The translations under genes and the position numbers were made by a program. 64,000 bases of DNA from Solirubrobacter ginsenosidimutans (GTDB taxonomy: Bacteria > Actinomycetota > Thermoleophilia > Solirubrobacterales > Solirubrobacteraceae): the NCBI RefSeq assembly GCF_027587205.1, contig NZ_JAPDOD010000021.1, positions 1 through 64,000 of the forward strand, given 5' to 3'. Positions within the stretch are counted from its first letter, which is position 1. Each line of letters begins with the position of its first letter. Shown here in pieces: positions 55,269 through 63,262 of the stretch. The notes under the pieces are model-generated. The model was not told where the DNA came from. It was given only the letters and a program-made list of their open reading frames with translations, and did not search any database.

Positions 55269-56327
55269 ATGGTCAGCGCGCGCCGAACGGTCGCCGTGAC
55301 CGCGGCGCTGCTCGCGTCGCCCGCGGCCGCGCCGGCACACGCACAGACCGCGACACCGCTCGGCATCGTCGAGCAGACGTTCGGGCACTTCGATCGCGAC
55401 ACGCTCACGCCGCTCGCCCCGAGCCTGCCGCTGCGCGAGCCGCACGCCCGCCCGGTCTTCTCGCCGGACGAACGCCGCCTCGCGCTCGGCCTCTCGGCGC
55501 CCGGCACGAGCAACGGGCGGGTCGGGGTGTGGATCGTCGACCCGGCGCGCGTGAAGGTCCTGCACGAGGTGGTCACGGGGATCGCCGCCGAGGCCGTCGT
55601 CTACCCGGGAGTCGTCGGAGCGCTGCTGCAGAACGGGCAGCTCGTGATCATCGACCCGGCGAGTGGGAAGATCCGCAGCCGGCGCGAGATCGGCCGCACG
55701 AGCTGCGCCCCCGATGCGGTGCAGACCGCGACCCGCGGCGTGATCGTCAACGAGATCGGCCGTGACACGGTCGAGGTCACGATCGTCGACCCGCGCGGCA
55801 AGATCCACACGCTCCGGCTCCCACTCGAGACGATCGACCGCAACTGCCGCAAGGTCGGGCTCGCCGCGGACGCGACCCGCGTCTACGTGACGACCGCCCA
55901 CCGCATCGCGGCGATCGATCCCGTCACCCGCCACGTCGACATCCGCCGCGCAACCGGCGGGACCGACGCGGACGTCGTGCCCGGCGGTCTCGCGGTCGCG
56001 GGCTCGGCGGGTCTCACCGTCGTCGACACCACCACCTGGAAGACCAGCTGGCGCGACCGAACCGCCCGGAACGTCCTGACGCAGGCGAACACGGTCGTCG
56101 GCACCGGCACGGGAACGGTCACGGCCCGCGACGCACGCACCGGTCGCCTCCTCTGGCGCGCGCCCGGGGCCGCGCAGGCCGTCGCGGCGGGCCGCGTGTA
56201 CGCGCAACCGGCCGTGCTCGACCTCGCCACGGGCAAGCAGGTCGGCACCCATCCGCCGGTCTTCAGCGCGATCCGGTTCGTCATAAACCGGAAAACTGAC
56301 CGTGTGTTGCTCGGCGCCCCCGGGTAG
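55269..56327 (+). CDS. Secreted beta-propeller-like protein (PQQ/WD-type repeats)
   Basis: This 352-residue protein has an N-terminal signal (VAVTAALLASPAAAPAHA) followed by repeating beta segments: VGVWIVDPARVKVLHEV, LVIIDPASGKIRSRREIG, RIAAIDPVTRHVDIRRA, LTVVDTTTWKTSW, VTARDARTGRLLWRAPG, AVLDLATGKQVG. The D-P/A-x-T/S-G-K pattern suits an eight-bladed PQQ or YVTN-type propeller. No catalytic residues are identified. It starts 13 bases after the previous gene. Confidence 0.75.
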   Translation: MVSARRTVAVTAALLASPAAAPAHAQTATPLGIVEQTFGHFDRDTLTPLAPSLPLREPHARPVFSPDERRLALGLSAPGTSNGRVGVWIVDPARVKVLHEVVTGIAAEAVVYPGVVGALLQNGQLVIIDPASGKIRSRREIGRTSCAPDAVQTATRGVIVNEIGRDTVEVTIVDPRGKIHTLRLPLETIDRNCRKVGLAADATRVYVTTAHRIAAIDPVTRHVDIRRATGGTDADVVPGGLAVAGSAGLTVVDTTTWKTSWRDRTARNVLTQANTVVGTGTGTVTARDARTGRLLWRAPGAAQAVAAGRVYAQPAVLDLATGKQVGTHPPVFSAIRFVINRKTDRVLLGAPG

Positions 56328-56336
56328 CCGGTGGAC

Positions 56337-57209
56337 ATGAGCACTCGAGCCCTATTGGTGATGTTGTGCGGAGCGGCGATCGCGCTGAGCGGCTGTGGCG
56401 CCAAGGAGGCCGCGGTCGTCAAGGGGGCGTTCGAGCAGGACATCAAGAGCGCGAACATCGAGCTGACGATGTCCGTCAAGTCCGCTCAAGAAGCCGTGAA
56501 CGTGTCGCTGGCCGGTCCGTATCAATCCAACGGCAAGGACAAGCTGCCGAGCGCCGATCTCGCGTTGAAGGTCCAGGGCGCAACGCCGAAGACGATCGAG
56601 GGCCGGCTGATCTCCACCGGCGACAACGCGTTCGTCGAGTACGAGGGCGAGACCTACGAGGTCGGCAAGGACAAGATCGCGGAGCTCGAGAAGCAGGGCG
56701 CCGCCGGCGGCACCAACCAGCTGAGCGCCGCCGACATCCGGCAGCTGATGGGCACGATGCAGGACTGGTTCCCCGAGAGCGACACGCAGGAGAACGCGGA
56801 TCTCGACGGCGAGCCCGTCACCCGCGTCACCGGCAAGCTCGACCTGTCGGAGGCGCTGACCGATCTCAAGGGCCTCGCGTCCAAGCCCGGCATGTCCGGT
56901 GTCGAAGAGCTCAAGCAGCTCTCCGGCGGCGACATCAAGCGCATCGAGCGCATGGTCAGCGACCCGAAGTTCACGATCGACGTCGGCAAGAGCGACGGCA
57001 AGCTGCGCCGGATCCAGGCCTCGATCAAGGTCGACGACAAGTCCGACTCCGGCACGCTGGACTTCTCGCTGCGCTTCAAGGACGTCGACAAGCCCGTGAC
57101 GATCAACGCGCCCAGCTCGGGCAAGCCGATCGAAGCGCTCGGCCAGAAGCTCGGCGAGGAATTCGGCAGCGGCAGCTCGGGCGGCACCACCGACGCCCAG
57201 GTCAACTAG
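56337..57209 (+). CDS. Lipoprotein (LppX/LprG-like fold suspected)
   Basis: This 290-residue protein has a lipobox at about residues 17-20 (AALSGC), giving a surface-anchored lipoprotein. The mature region (KSAQEAVNVSLAGPYQSNG, GRLISTGDNAFVEYEGETYE, LDGEPVTRVTGKLDLSEALT, DKSDSGTLDFSLRFKDV) resembles the half-barrel LolA/LppX/LprG group that carries lipid or small hydrophobic ligands. GTG 56331 is an in-frame alternative start. Ligand unknown. Confidence 0.8.
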   Translation: MSTRALLVMLCGAAIALSGCGAKEAAVVKGAFEQDIKSANIELTMSVKSAQEAVNVSLAGPYQSNGKDKLPSADLALKVQGATPKTIEGRLISTGDNAFVEYEGETYEVGKDKIAELEKQGAAGGTNQLSAADIRQLMGTMQDWFPESDTQENADLDGEPVTRVTGKLDLSEALTDLKGLASKPGMSGVEELKQLSGGDIKRIERMVSDPKFTIDVGKSDGKLRRIQASIKVDDKSDSGTLDFSLRFKDVDKPVTINAPSSGKPIEALGQKLGEEFGSGSSGGTTDAQVN

Positions 57210-57550
57210 CCGAAACGCCCAGGATCCGTCGGCGACGTGCTCACGCTCGGGCGTGTCGTCGACCCCACCTGGTGGATGACGACCTCGGACGGCGTCGCGA
57301 GCAGCTCGTCCACGGCGTGCTGGTACTCGGCGTGTTCCTCGGTGGCGTAGTGCGCGCGCAGCGCCTCGCTCGACGTCCACGTCTGCACGATCACGAACGA
57401 GGCCGGCGCGTCCAGCAGCTCGGCGACCTCGTAGCCCGCGCAGCCGTCCTCGGCGCGGACGGCGACGGCGCGCTCTGCGAGGAGCGTGCGGAGTTCGGCG
57501 ACGCGCCCCGCGAGGCCCGCGAGTTTCGCCACCACGACCTGTGAGCTCAT
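57206..57550 (-). CDS. Antibiotic biosynthesis monooxygenase (ABM) domain protein
   Basis: This 114-residue protein has an ABM fold: VVVAKLAGLAGRVAELRTLL, EDGCAGYEVAELL, SFVIVQTWTSSEALRAHYAT, EEHAEYQHAVDELLA. Such dimeric proteins include quinone monooxygenases and heme-degrading enzymes; most, like this one, have no assigned substrate. The extra C-terminal tail (STTRPSVSTSPTDPG) is low complexity. It overlaps the phosphoesterase stop by four bases, so they are co-expressed. Confidence 0.82.
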   Translation of the reverse strand: MSSQVVVAKLAGLAGRVAELRTLLAERAVAVRAEDGCAGYEVAELLDAPASFVIVQTWTSSEALRAHYATEEHAEYQHAVDELLATPSEVVIHQVGSTTRPSVSTSPTDPGRFG

Positions 57551-58215
57551 GGCGCGAACCCTAACCGGCGGGCGCGCTCGGCGGCCGGCGCCGGGTCGAA
57601 CGGCGCCGCCATCCACGTGGCGGTGCGCGCGTCGAGATCGAGCAGGAGCCAGAGCGCCTCGGTGTGAGGAACGGCTCCGTTGGGCGCGCCGACCGCGCCT
57701 GGGTTGAGGAGCCACTTGCCCTCGCTGATGTCGAGCGGCTCGCCGGGGACGATCCGGACCTTGCGCGAGCGGTCGTGGAACGCCGCCGGCACGTGGGTGT
57801 GGCCGACGAGGCCGATCGGCGCGCGCTGGAGCGCCAGGCAGGCGGGCGCGTTCCTCGGCCCGACGAACTCGTGCACTGCGTTGTGCGGACCGCCGTGCCA
57901 GAGCTGGACGTCGTCGCCGCGGCGGGAAGCGGGCTTGCGCGAGCGCATCCACGCCTGCGCGTCCTCGTCGAGGCGCTCGCGCGCGTGCTCGATCGAGGCG
58001 TTCACTTCCCCGTCGCGCCACAGCAGGTAGTCGTGGTTGCCGAGCAGCGCGATCCGGCACGTCTCGCGGGTGCGGGCGACGACGTGCTCCGGGTCGGGCC
58101 CACGCCCGACCATGTCGCCCAGCGACCAGATCTCGTCCACGCCCGCCGCGGCGGCGAGCACGGCCTCGAGCGCATCCGCGTGCGCGTGGGCGTCGGCTAG
58201 GACCGCGACTCGCAT
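57547..58215 (-). CDS. Calcineurin-like metallophosphoesterase
   Basis: This 222-residue protein of the YfcE/MJ0936-type family has the metal ligands visible: DAHAHADAL (D-x-H), SLGDMVGRGPDP (GDxVxxGP), ALLGNHDYLLW (GNHD), WHGGPHN and VGHTHVPAAF (GHTH). All five signatures are intact, so it should be an active phosphodiesterase or phosphatase; the natural substrate is unknown. ATG 58215 follows GGGTCC. It heads a two-gene unit with the ABM protein. Confidence 0.92.
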   Translation of the reverse strand: MRVAVLADAHAHADALEAVLAAAAGVDEIWSLGDMVGRGPDPEHVVARTRETCRIALLGNHDYLLWRDGEVNASIEHARERLDEDAQAWMRSRKPASRRGDDVQLWHGGPHNAVHEFVGPRNAPACLALQRAPIGLVGHTHVPAAFHDRSRKVRIVPGEPLDISEGKWLLNPGAVGAPNGAVPHTEALWLLLDLDARTATWMAAPFDPAPAAERARRLGFAP

Positions 58216-58237
58216 TCGGACCCCATGACCCGCGCGG

Positions 58238-61200
58238 CTACGGCGTGCGTACCCGCGCCAGCGCGAGCAGCCGCCCGAGCGAACCGCAGGTCGCGCACGG
58301 ATACAGCCGGACGGTCCAATCGTCGCTTCCCGAGACGATCGTTCCGCCGTCCCGCGAGTAGGCGACGCTGTTGACGCCGTCGCCGTGATAGGCCTGGGTC
58401 GACAGGAGCTCGCCATTGCTGGCGTCCCAGACACGAGTCGTGCGGTCGGCGCTGGCGGTGACGACCGTCGCTCCGTCGGGGCTGAACGCGCCGCTGGTGA
58501 CCGGAGCGGTGTGGCCGGTGAGCCGGGCCAGCAGTTGCCCGCTTGTGGCGTCCACGATCTGCGCGACCGCGTTCGAGCCGAACATGAGGATCCGGCGCCC
58601 GTCCGGGCTCATCGTCGCGCCCGCGAGCGCACCCGGCGCTGGGCCATATGGTCTGACGTTACGGCTCCGGAGGTCCAGGATGACGGCGGAGCCATCATCT
58701 CTCGCGGCCAGTATTTCCCGCCCGCCGGGGGTGAACTCGGCACTGGTGTAAGCCCCCGGGGGCCGCCCCAGCGTCACCGGCAGGACACGGAGCGTGCCGA
58801 CGTCGAGCACGATCACTCGCTGGATGGTCGTGGCGACGATCTGGCTCCCGTCGGGCGAGAACCGCGCGGACAAGAAGGCGTCGTCACGGCTCCGGTAGCT
58901 GCCGATCGATCGGCGGGTAGCCGCGTCGGTGATGATCAGCAGCGCCCGCCGGAGCCTGTCTTCGCCGGCGAGGACGACGCGCCGACCGGTGGGATCAAAC
59001 GCGACCGAGTTGAGTACGCGAGCGCGCGGCCGGGACACACGCACTCGCGTCGCAACCTGTGTCGTGAGATCCCAGAGGCGTGCGGATCCATCGCGTGAGG
59101 CCGATGCGACCTGCCGGCCGTTCGGGGCGAAGGCGACGCTGAGGACGCGGTTGTTCTCACGGAGAACACCGCCCTGCTCGACCTGCCAGCGCCGTGCGGT
59201 TCCGTCCGTCGACGCGGTCGCGATACCCCGGTCTCCGGGCAAGAAGGCGGCGTCGAGTACATCGTTCTTGTGCCCGAGGAGCGTCACGAGCGGCTTGCCG
59301 TTCCGGGCTTCCCAGGTACGTGCGGTGCCATCACGGCTCGTGGTCACGAGTTCCGCTCCCGACGCCGAGAAGGCGACGCTAGAGATGACATCGGAATGCC
59401 CGGCGAGACGCGCGAGCGTGATCCCGGTACGTGCACTGAGCACCGTCGCGAGCGTCCCGCCGGCAATCGCGAGACGCTCACCGTCCGGGCTCCATGCGAC
59501 GGCGCTGACCAGGTCGACCGAGTCAACCATGCTCCGGAGCGGGCGGCCGCGTGGAATGTCCCACAGCCGCACCAGGCCTCTGGCGTCGTAATTGACCGAA
59601 TGCTGTCCATCCGGACTGACGGAGATTGTGCACCCGGAGACCACATCGCCGCTGAGGACCTCCTCGGTGCTCGTCGCAGACACTCGTTGCGGTGCGTCCC
59701 GGCAGTCGCTGGTCACCAAGGCCGAGGGGTCCTGCGGATCGAACACCACCGGGCCGAGCATCTCGGACCTGGCCACGGTCCTTCCGGTCGCCACGTCCAC
59801 AACGCTGACGACGTCGTCGATCGTCTTGATTGCGACGCGCGTTCCGCCAGCATCGACTGAGACGCTGTCGACGGTGGCGCCGCCGTTGAACAACGTGCGT
59901 GGTGCGTCCGGCCCGATCACGTACACCTTGGCACCGGTGGTGACGAGCGCTGTCTGGCCCCGCGTGCCGAGGGTAACGGCGTGCACGGATGGCTGGAACG
60001 TCTCGTTCGCGAGCTCGCGTCCGTTGCGGGTCCTCCACAACCTGGCTCGGCGCCCGGCGGCGGTGACGAGCAGACGGCCGTCGGCCGACACACTTGCCTG
60101 GTCGACCGGGCCGAGTCGCCACCTGGCGCGCACGCGCGACGTCGAGAGCGCGCTGCGTAGGGCGGCGACAGCCTCGGTCGTCGGGTCCAAGGTCGCCGCC
60201 TGGCGCGCGGCGATCAGGCTTCGTTCGGGATCGATGGCCAGCAGGCCGGCGGAATCGGCCGCCAGCGCCCGGGACCTCGCGATGTTCGCCTGGTCGATCG
60301 CCGTCCTTCTCTGCTGCACCGCCAGCACCGCCACGAGCATCGCGAGCACGAAGAGGCCGGAGACGACGAAGAACGCGATCCTCGTGCGCCGCACGCCGCG
60401 CACCTGCTCGGTCTCCAACATTCTGTTGAGCCTGGCCTCCTTCAGCTCCGCCTCGCGACGCTCCTCGGTGTATCGCCGTGCCTCGCGAACGGCCGCGAGA
60501 TGCTCGCGCCGCCACTCGACCACCGGCGGCCCGAGCCGGTCGTGGAACAGCTCGTAGCGAACACCGTGCTCGCCGCGCTCGACCTCCCGCAGCATCCGCG
60601 CACGCAACAGATGCGCGAGCACGGGCTCGAGCTCCGCCTGGTCGAGCTCGGCCATCTCCGCCAGCTCACCCGCCGTGAGCGCGATCTTGGTCCCGTTCGA
60701 GGTGACGAGGTGACGGAAGGCGTTCGCCGCCAGCGTCGTCTGCTCAGGCGAGAGCTTGTCGATCGCCCGCATGAGCAACGAACGGATGATCTCCGGCGCC
60801 CCACCGCGCACGAACAGCGTCTCCTGCCGCAGCGTCGGGGAGTCCGAAGCCATCTCGAGCCTCCAGATCTCCTCCATCACGAGCTGCAGGTAGGCACTCT
60901 CGTAGCGCGCGGCGCCCTGCCGGCGGATGCCGTCGAGGACGTCGTCCACCAACGCCGGCTCGATCTCGACACGGGTGCCGTTCGAACGGTTGTACTGCTC
61001 GAGCGGCTTGGAGATCGCGGCGCGGGCGGCCTCCTCGTCCAGGTACTCGAGATACAGGAAGTTGCCGTAGACGTTCGGAATCCGCGCCTTGAAATGCTCG
61101 CCGATGGAGGCGTACGCGTCTTCGCGGATCGACAGGAGGAAGTTCGCGCGCAGGTCGGGATCGAGGACGCAGCGCGCGAGCGCGTCGGCGAACTTCGCGC

Positions 61201-61654
61201 CCTCCTCGTCAGCACCGTGGTAGAGGAAGAACTCCTCGAACTGGTCGAGGATCAGCAGCAGTGGCGCGTCGACCACCTCGACCGCGTGGGCCAGCGTCGC
61301 CTCGAAGGTCTCCTTGCGCACGTCGATCTCGCCCGCGAACGGTTGCGCGGCGGCCACGATGGCGTCCGCGAGCGAGGTCTCCACGTCACCGTGCCAGGCG
61401 CTGAACACCACCGGAACGAAGTCCGGCGCGCCGTCCTCCTCGAAGGTCGCTCGTGCGGCGGAGCGCAGCGTCGCCGCGGCTCCGGCGCGCAGCAGCGAGC
61501 TCTTACCCACCCCGCTCTGCGCGTAGAGCAGTGTGAGCCGCGTCGCCAGGAGGTTTCCGATCACCCGCCGCGACTCGACCTCACGCCCGAAGAAGTAGTC
61601 GGCGTCAGCTTCGAGGAAGTAGTTCAACCCGACGTACGGGCAGTCCTTGGTCAC
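58238..61654 (-). CDS. nSTAND1 ATPase with transmembrane segment and C-terminal WD40 propeller
   Basis: This 1138-residue protein starts with the nSTAND1 head CPYVGLNYFLEADADYFFGR. Walker A is SGVGKSS (47-53) and Walker B LLLILDQFEEFF (132-143). A winged-helix region, a coiled coil (385-420) and a clear membrane helix (FFVVSGLFVLAMLVAVLAV, about 429-447) follow. The rest (about 505-1130) is a WD40-like propeller with blades such as VAWSPDGERLAIAGG, VAFSASGAELVTTSRDG and GAFSPDGATVVTASAD. GTG 61654 overlaps the TIR-SIR2 stop by four bases. Confidence 0.93.
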   Translation of the reverse strand: MTKDCPYVGLNYFLEADADYFFGREVESRRVIGNLLATRLTLLYAQSGVGKSSLLRAGAAATLRSAARATFEEDGAPDFVPVVFSAWHGDVETSLADAIVAAAQPFAGEIDVRKETFEATLAHAVEVVDAPLLLILDQFEEFFLYHGADEEGAKFADALARCVLDPDLRANFLLSIREDAYASIGEHFKARIPNVYGNFLYLEYLDEEAARAAISKPLEQYNRSNGTRVEIEPALVDDVLDGIRRQGAARYESAYLQLVMEEIWRLEMASDSPTLRQETLFVRGGAPEIIRSLLMRAIDKLSPEQTTLAANAFRHLVTSNGTKIALTAGELAEMAELDQAELEPVLAHLLRARMLREVERGEHGVRYELFHDRLGPPVVEWRREHLAAVREARRYTEERREAELKEARLNRMLETEQVRGVRRTRIAFFVVSGLFVLAMLVAVLAVQQRRTAIDQANIARSRALAADSAGLLAIDPERSLIAARQAATLDPTTEAVAALRSALSTSRVRARWRLGPVDQASVSADGRLLVTAAGRRARLWRTRNGRELANETFQPSVHAVTLGTRGQTALVTTGAKVYVIGPDAPRTLFNGGATVDSVSVDAGGTRVAIKTIDDVVSVVDVATGRTVARSEMLGPVVFDPQDPSALVTSDCRDAPQRVSATSTEEVLSGDVVSGCTISVSPDGQHSVNYDARGLVRLWDIPRGRPLRSMVDSVDLVSAVAWSPDGERLAIAGGTLATVLSARTGITLARLAGHSDVISSVAFSASGAELVTTSRDGTARTWEARNGKPLVTLLGHKNDVLDAAFLPGDRGIATASTDGTARRWQVEQGGVLRENNRVLSVAFAPNGRQVASASRDGSARLWDLTTQVATRVRVSRPRARVLNSVAFDPTGRRVVLAGEDRLRRALLIITDAATRRSIGSYRSRDDAFLSARFSPDGSQIVATTIQRVIVLDVGTLRVLPVTLGRPPGAYTSAEFTPGGREILAARDDGSAVILDLRSRNVRPYGPAPGALAGATMSPDGRRILMFGSNAVAQIVDATSGQLLARLTGHTAPVTSGAFSPDGATVVTASADRTTRVWDASNGELLSTQAYHGDGVNSVAYSRDGGTIVSGSDDWTVRLYPCATCGSLGRLLALARVRTP

Positions 61655-63162
61655 GATTTGAGGTGACGCTCGAACTCCTCGAGGTACGCGTCGAGCGGCA
61701 TCTTGATCCGGTCCACCCCCAACTGCTTCCAGACGCCCTCGGCGACGGGGTGGTGCTCGCGTTGCACGGACCAGCCGCGCACGTTGGCGCTCCAGATGCG
61801 TTGGAGGAACACGCGCAGGCTCCAATCCGCGACGCCGTACCCCAGGAAGAGGAAATTGCTGTTGCGCAACCTCCCCAGCAATTGCGAGGGGATCAGCGTG
61901 GCGATCGGCTCCCGGCTGAGGTAGTCGATGTAGTCGTCTTCGGTGACGACGAAGTTGTGTTCGTGCTCCTCGCGCCAGGCGAACGGAGCGCCGCGCAGCA
62001 TGCCGCCGTGCAACTTGACGATGATCGAGCGCTCGAGCCGGCCCTGCGGTGTCACCGGCAACCCGGAGTAGTCGTTGGCGATGCCCGTCGGCCGCGCGTC
62101 CTCGCCTGAGCGGTCCCACCATGGCAGATGCACGAAGCGGCCGCCGTGCTCGCCGGCCGCGATGAAGACCACGACGTCGTACGGCTCTTCCGCCTCGTCG
62201 AAGGCGCATTCGAGCGCGGTGTCGTAGCTCGCGGTGAGGATCATCTGGTAGCGCTCTCGCCCGCGGGCGCGCAGCAACCCCGGGAGGCCGGCCAGGAAGC
62301 GATGCACCACGGCCGGCACGCAGTCCTCGGACTCGAGGATCTCCTCGAGCGCCTCATGCAGGTCGCCCGGCGTGAGCGTGGAGACGATCTGTTGCGACAC
62401 CCGCGCGAGGTCGAACGGGCCGGGGCCGAGCGAGTAGCGCTCGGCAAGCTCCCGCGCGAGGTCGCCACCTTGCGGCATCCTCCCGCAGCCACGCTGCCAG
62501 GGCGTGTCCGGCTCGCCTTCCACCGGGCCCGAGCCGAGCACCGGGATCAGGCGGCCCTTGCCCTCCAAGGCGTTGATCAACTGGGCGAAATGCGGGCTCA
62601 GCTGCGCGCCGATGAGCGTGGGAGCGGGCGGTCGCCGCGGCGGCGGCGGGGGCGGGGGGTGCCGGGCGACGAGCGCGGGCAGCGTGTTGAGCAGGGCGTC
62701 GAGGTCGCGTGGCCAGCTCTCGTGGCGCAGCCTCACGCTTTGGCGCTCGGCGACCGGCCGGAAGGCTCGTGGCCAGCGGGCCGAGTGGTCGAGCGTCGCG
62801 TTGTCGAGGAGCACGGGAACGATCAGTTTGTGCGCACGCAAGGCATGCTCGACCTCGCGGCGCAGGACGTCCTCCTCATCGGGATCGCGGACCTCGCGTC
62901 GCCCGTAGTCGTCGGCGAGCGTCACCCAACGCTCGCCCATCACGACGAGCAGGACGTCAGCGGCGGCGATGTTGGCCGCGATCGCGTCCGCCCAGCGCGA
63001 GCCGAGCGCCAACGACTCGACGTCGAAGAACACGTCGCCGAACCGCTCGCGCAAGGCGTCCGCGAGCAGCCGTGCGTGGGCTGCGGCGTCGGAACGCCGG
63101 TAGCTGACGAACGCCGTCAGGCGCGCCTCAGGCGGGTCGTGCTCGATCGGCAGCGCCGTCAT
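61651..63162 (-). CDS. TIR-SIR2 fusion protein
   Basis: This 503-residue protein has a TIR domain at 13-160 (TAFVSYRRSDAAAHARLL, FFDVESLALGSRW with putative catalytic Glu49, ADVLLVVMGERW). A Pro-rich hinge follows (169-178), then a SIR2-like domain at about 190-500 (LIPVLGSGP, LTASYDTALE, IVKLHGG with His385, FLFLGYGVADWSLRVF). Both domains can consume NAD+ in defence proteins. Ser312 stands where TTNYD-type SIR2 proteins have the catalytic Asn. The coupled STAND-WD40 gene is the likely sensor. Confidence 0.92.
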   Translation of the reverse strand: MTALPIEHDPPEARLTAFVSYRRSDAAAHARLLADALRERFGDVFFDVESLALGSRWADAIAANIAAADVLLVVMGERWVTLADDYGRREVRDPDEEDVLRREVEHALRAHKLIVPVLLDNATLDHSARWPRAFRPVAERQSVRLRHESWPRDLDALLNTLPALVARHPPPPPPPRRPPAPTLIGAQLSPHFAQLINALEGKGRLIPVLGSGPVEGEPDTPWQRGCGRMPQGGDLARELAERYSLGPGPFDLARVSQQIVSTLTPGDLHEALEEILESEDCVPAVVHRFLAGLPGLLRARGRERYQMILTASYDTALECAFDEAEEPYDVVVFIAAGEHGGRFVHLPWWDRSGEDARPTGIANDYSGLPVTPQGRLERSIIVKLHGGMLRGAPFAWREEHEHNFVVTEDDYIDYLSREPIATLIPSQLLGRLRNSNFLFLGYGVADWSLRVFLQRIWSANVRGWSVQREHHPVAEGVWKQLGVDRIKMPLDAYLEEFERHLKS

Positions 63163-63168
63163 GTGCAG

Positions 63169-63174
63169 ACCATA
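63169..63174 (-). promoter_or_regulatory. -10 box TATGGT, leaderless promoter of the TIR-SIR2 operon
   Basis: On the minus strand TATGGT is followed by six bases and then ATG 63162, with no ribosome site; the operon message probably starts at its first codon. Confidence 0.5.
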
Positions 63175-63262
63175 CCTGCGCGCTGAACGTCGGTTCAATG
63201 CACCGAAAATTCGTTGGAGGGCGCCGGGAATAGTGTCGACGACAGCGCCGTTTGGTCCCTGT

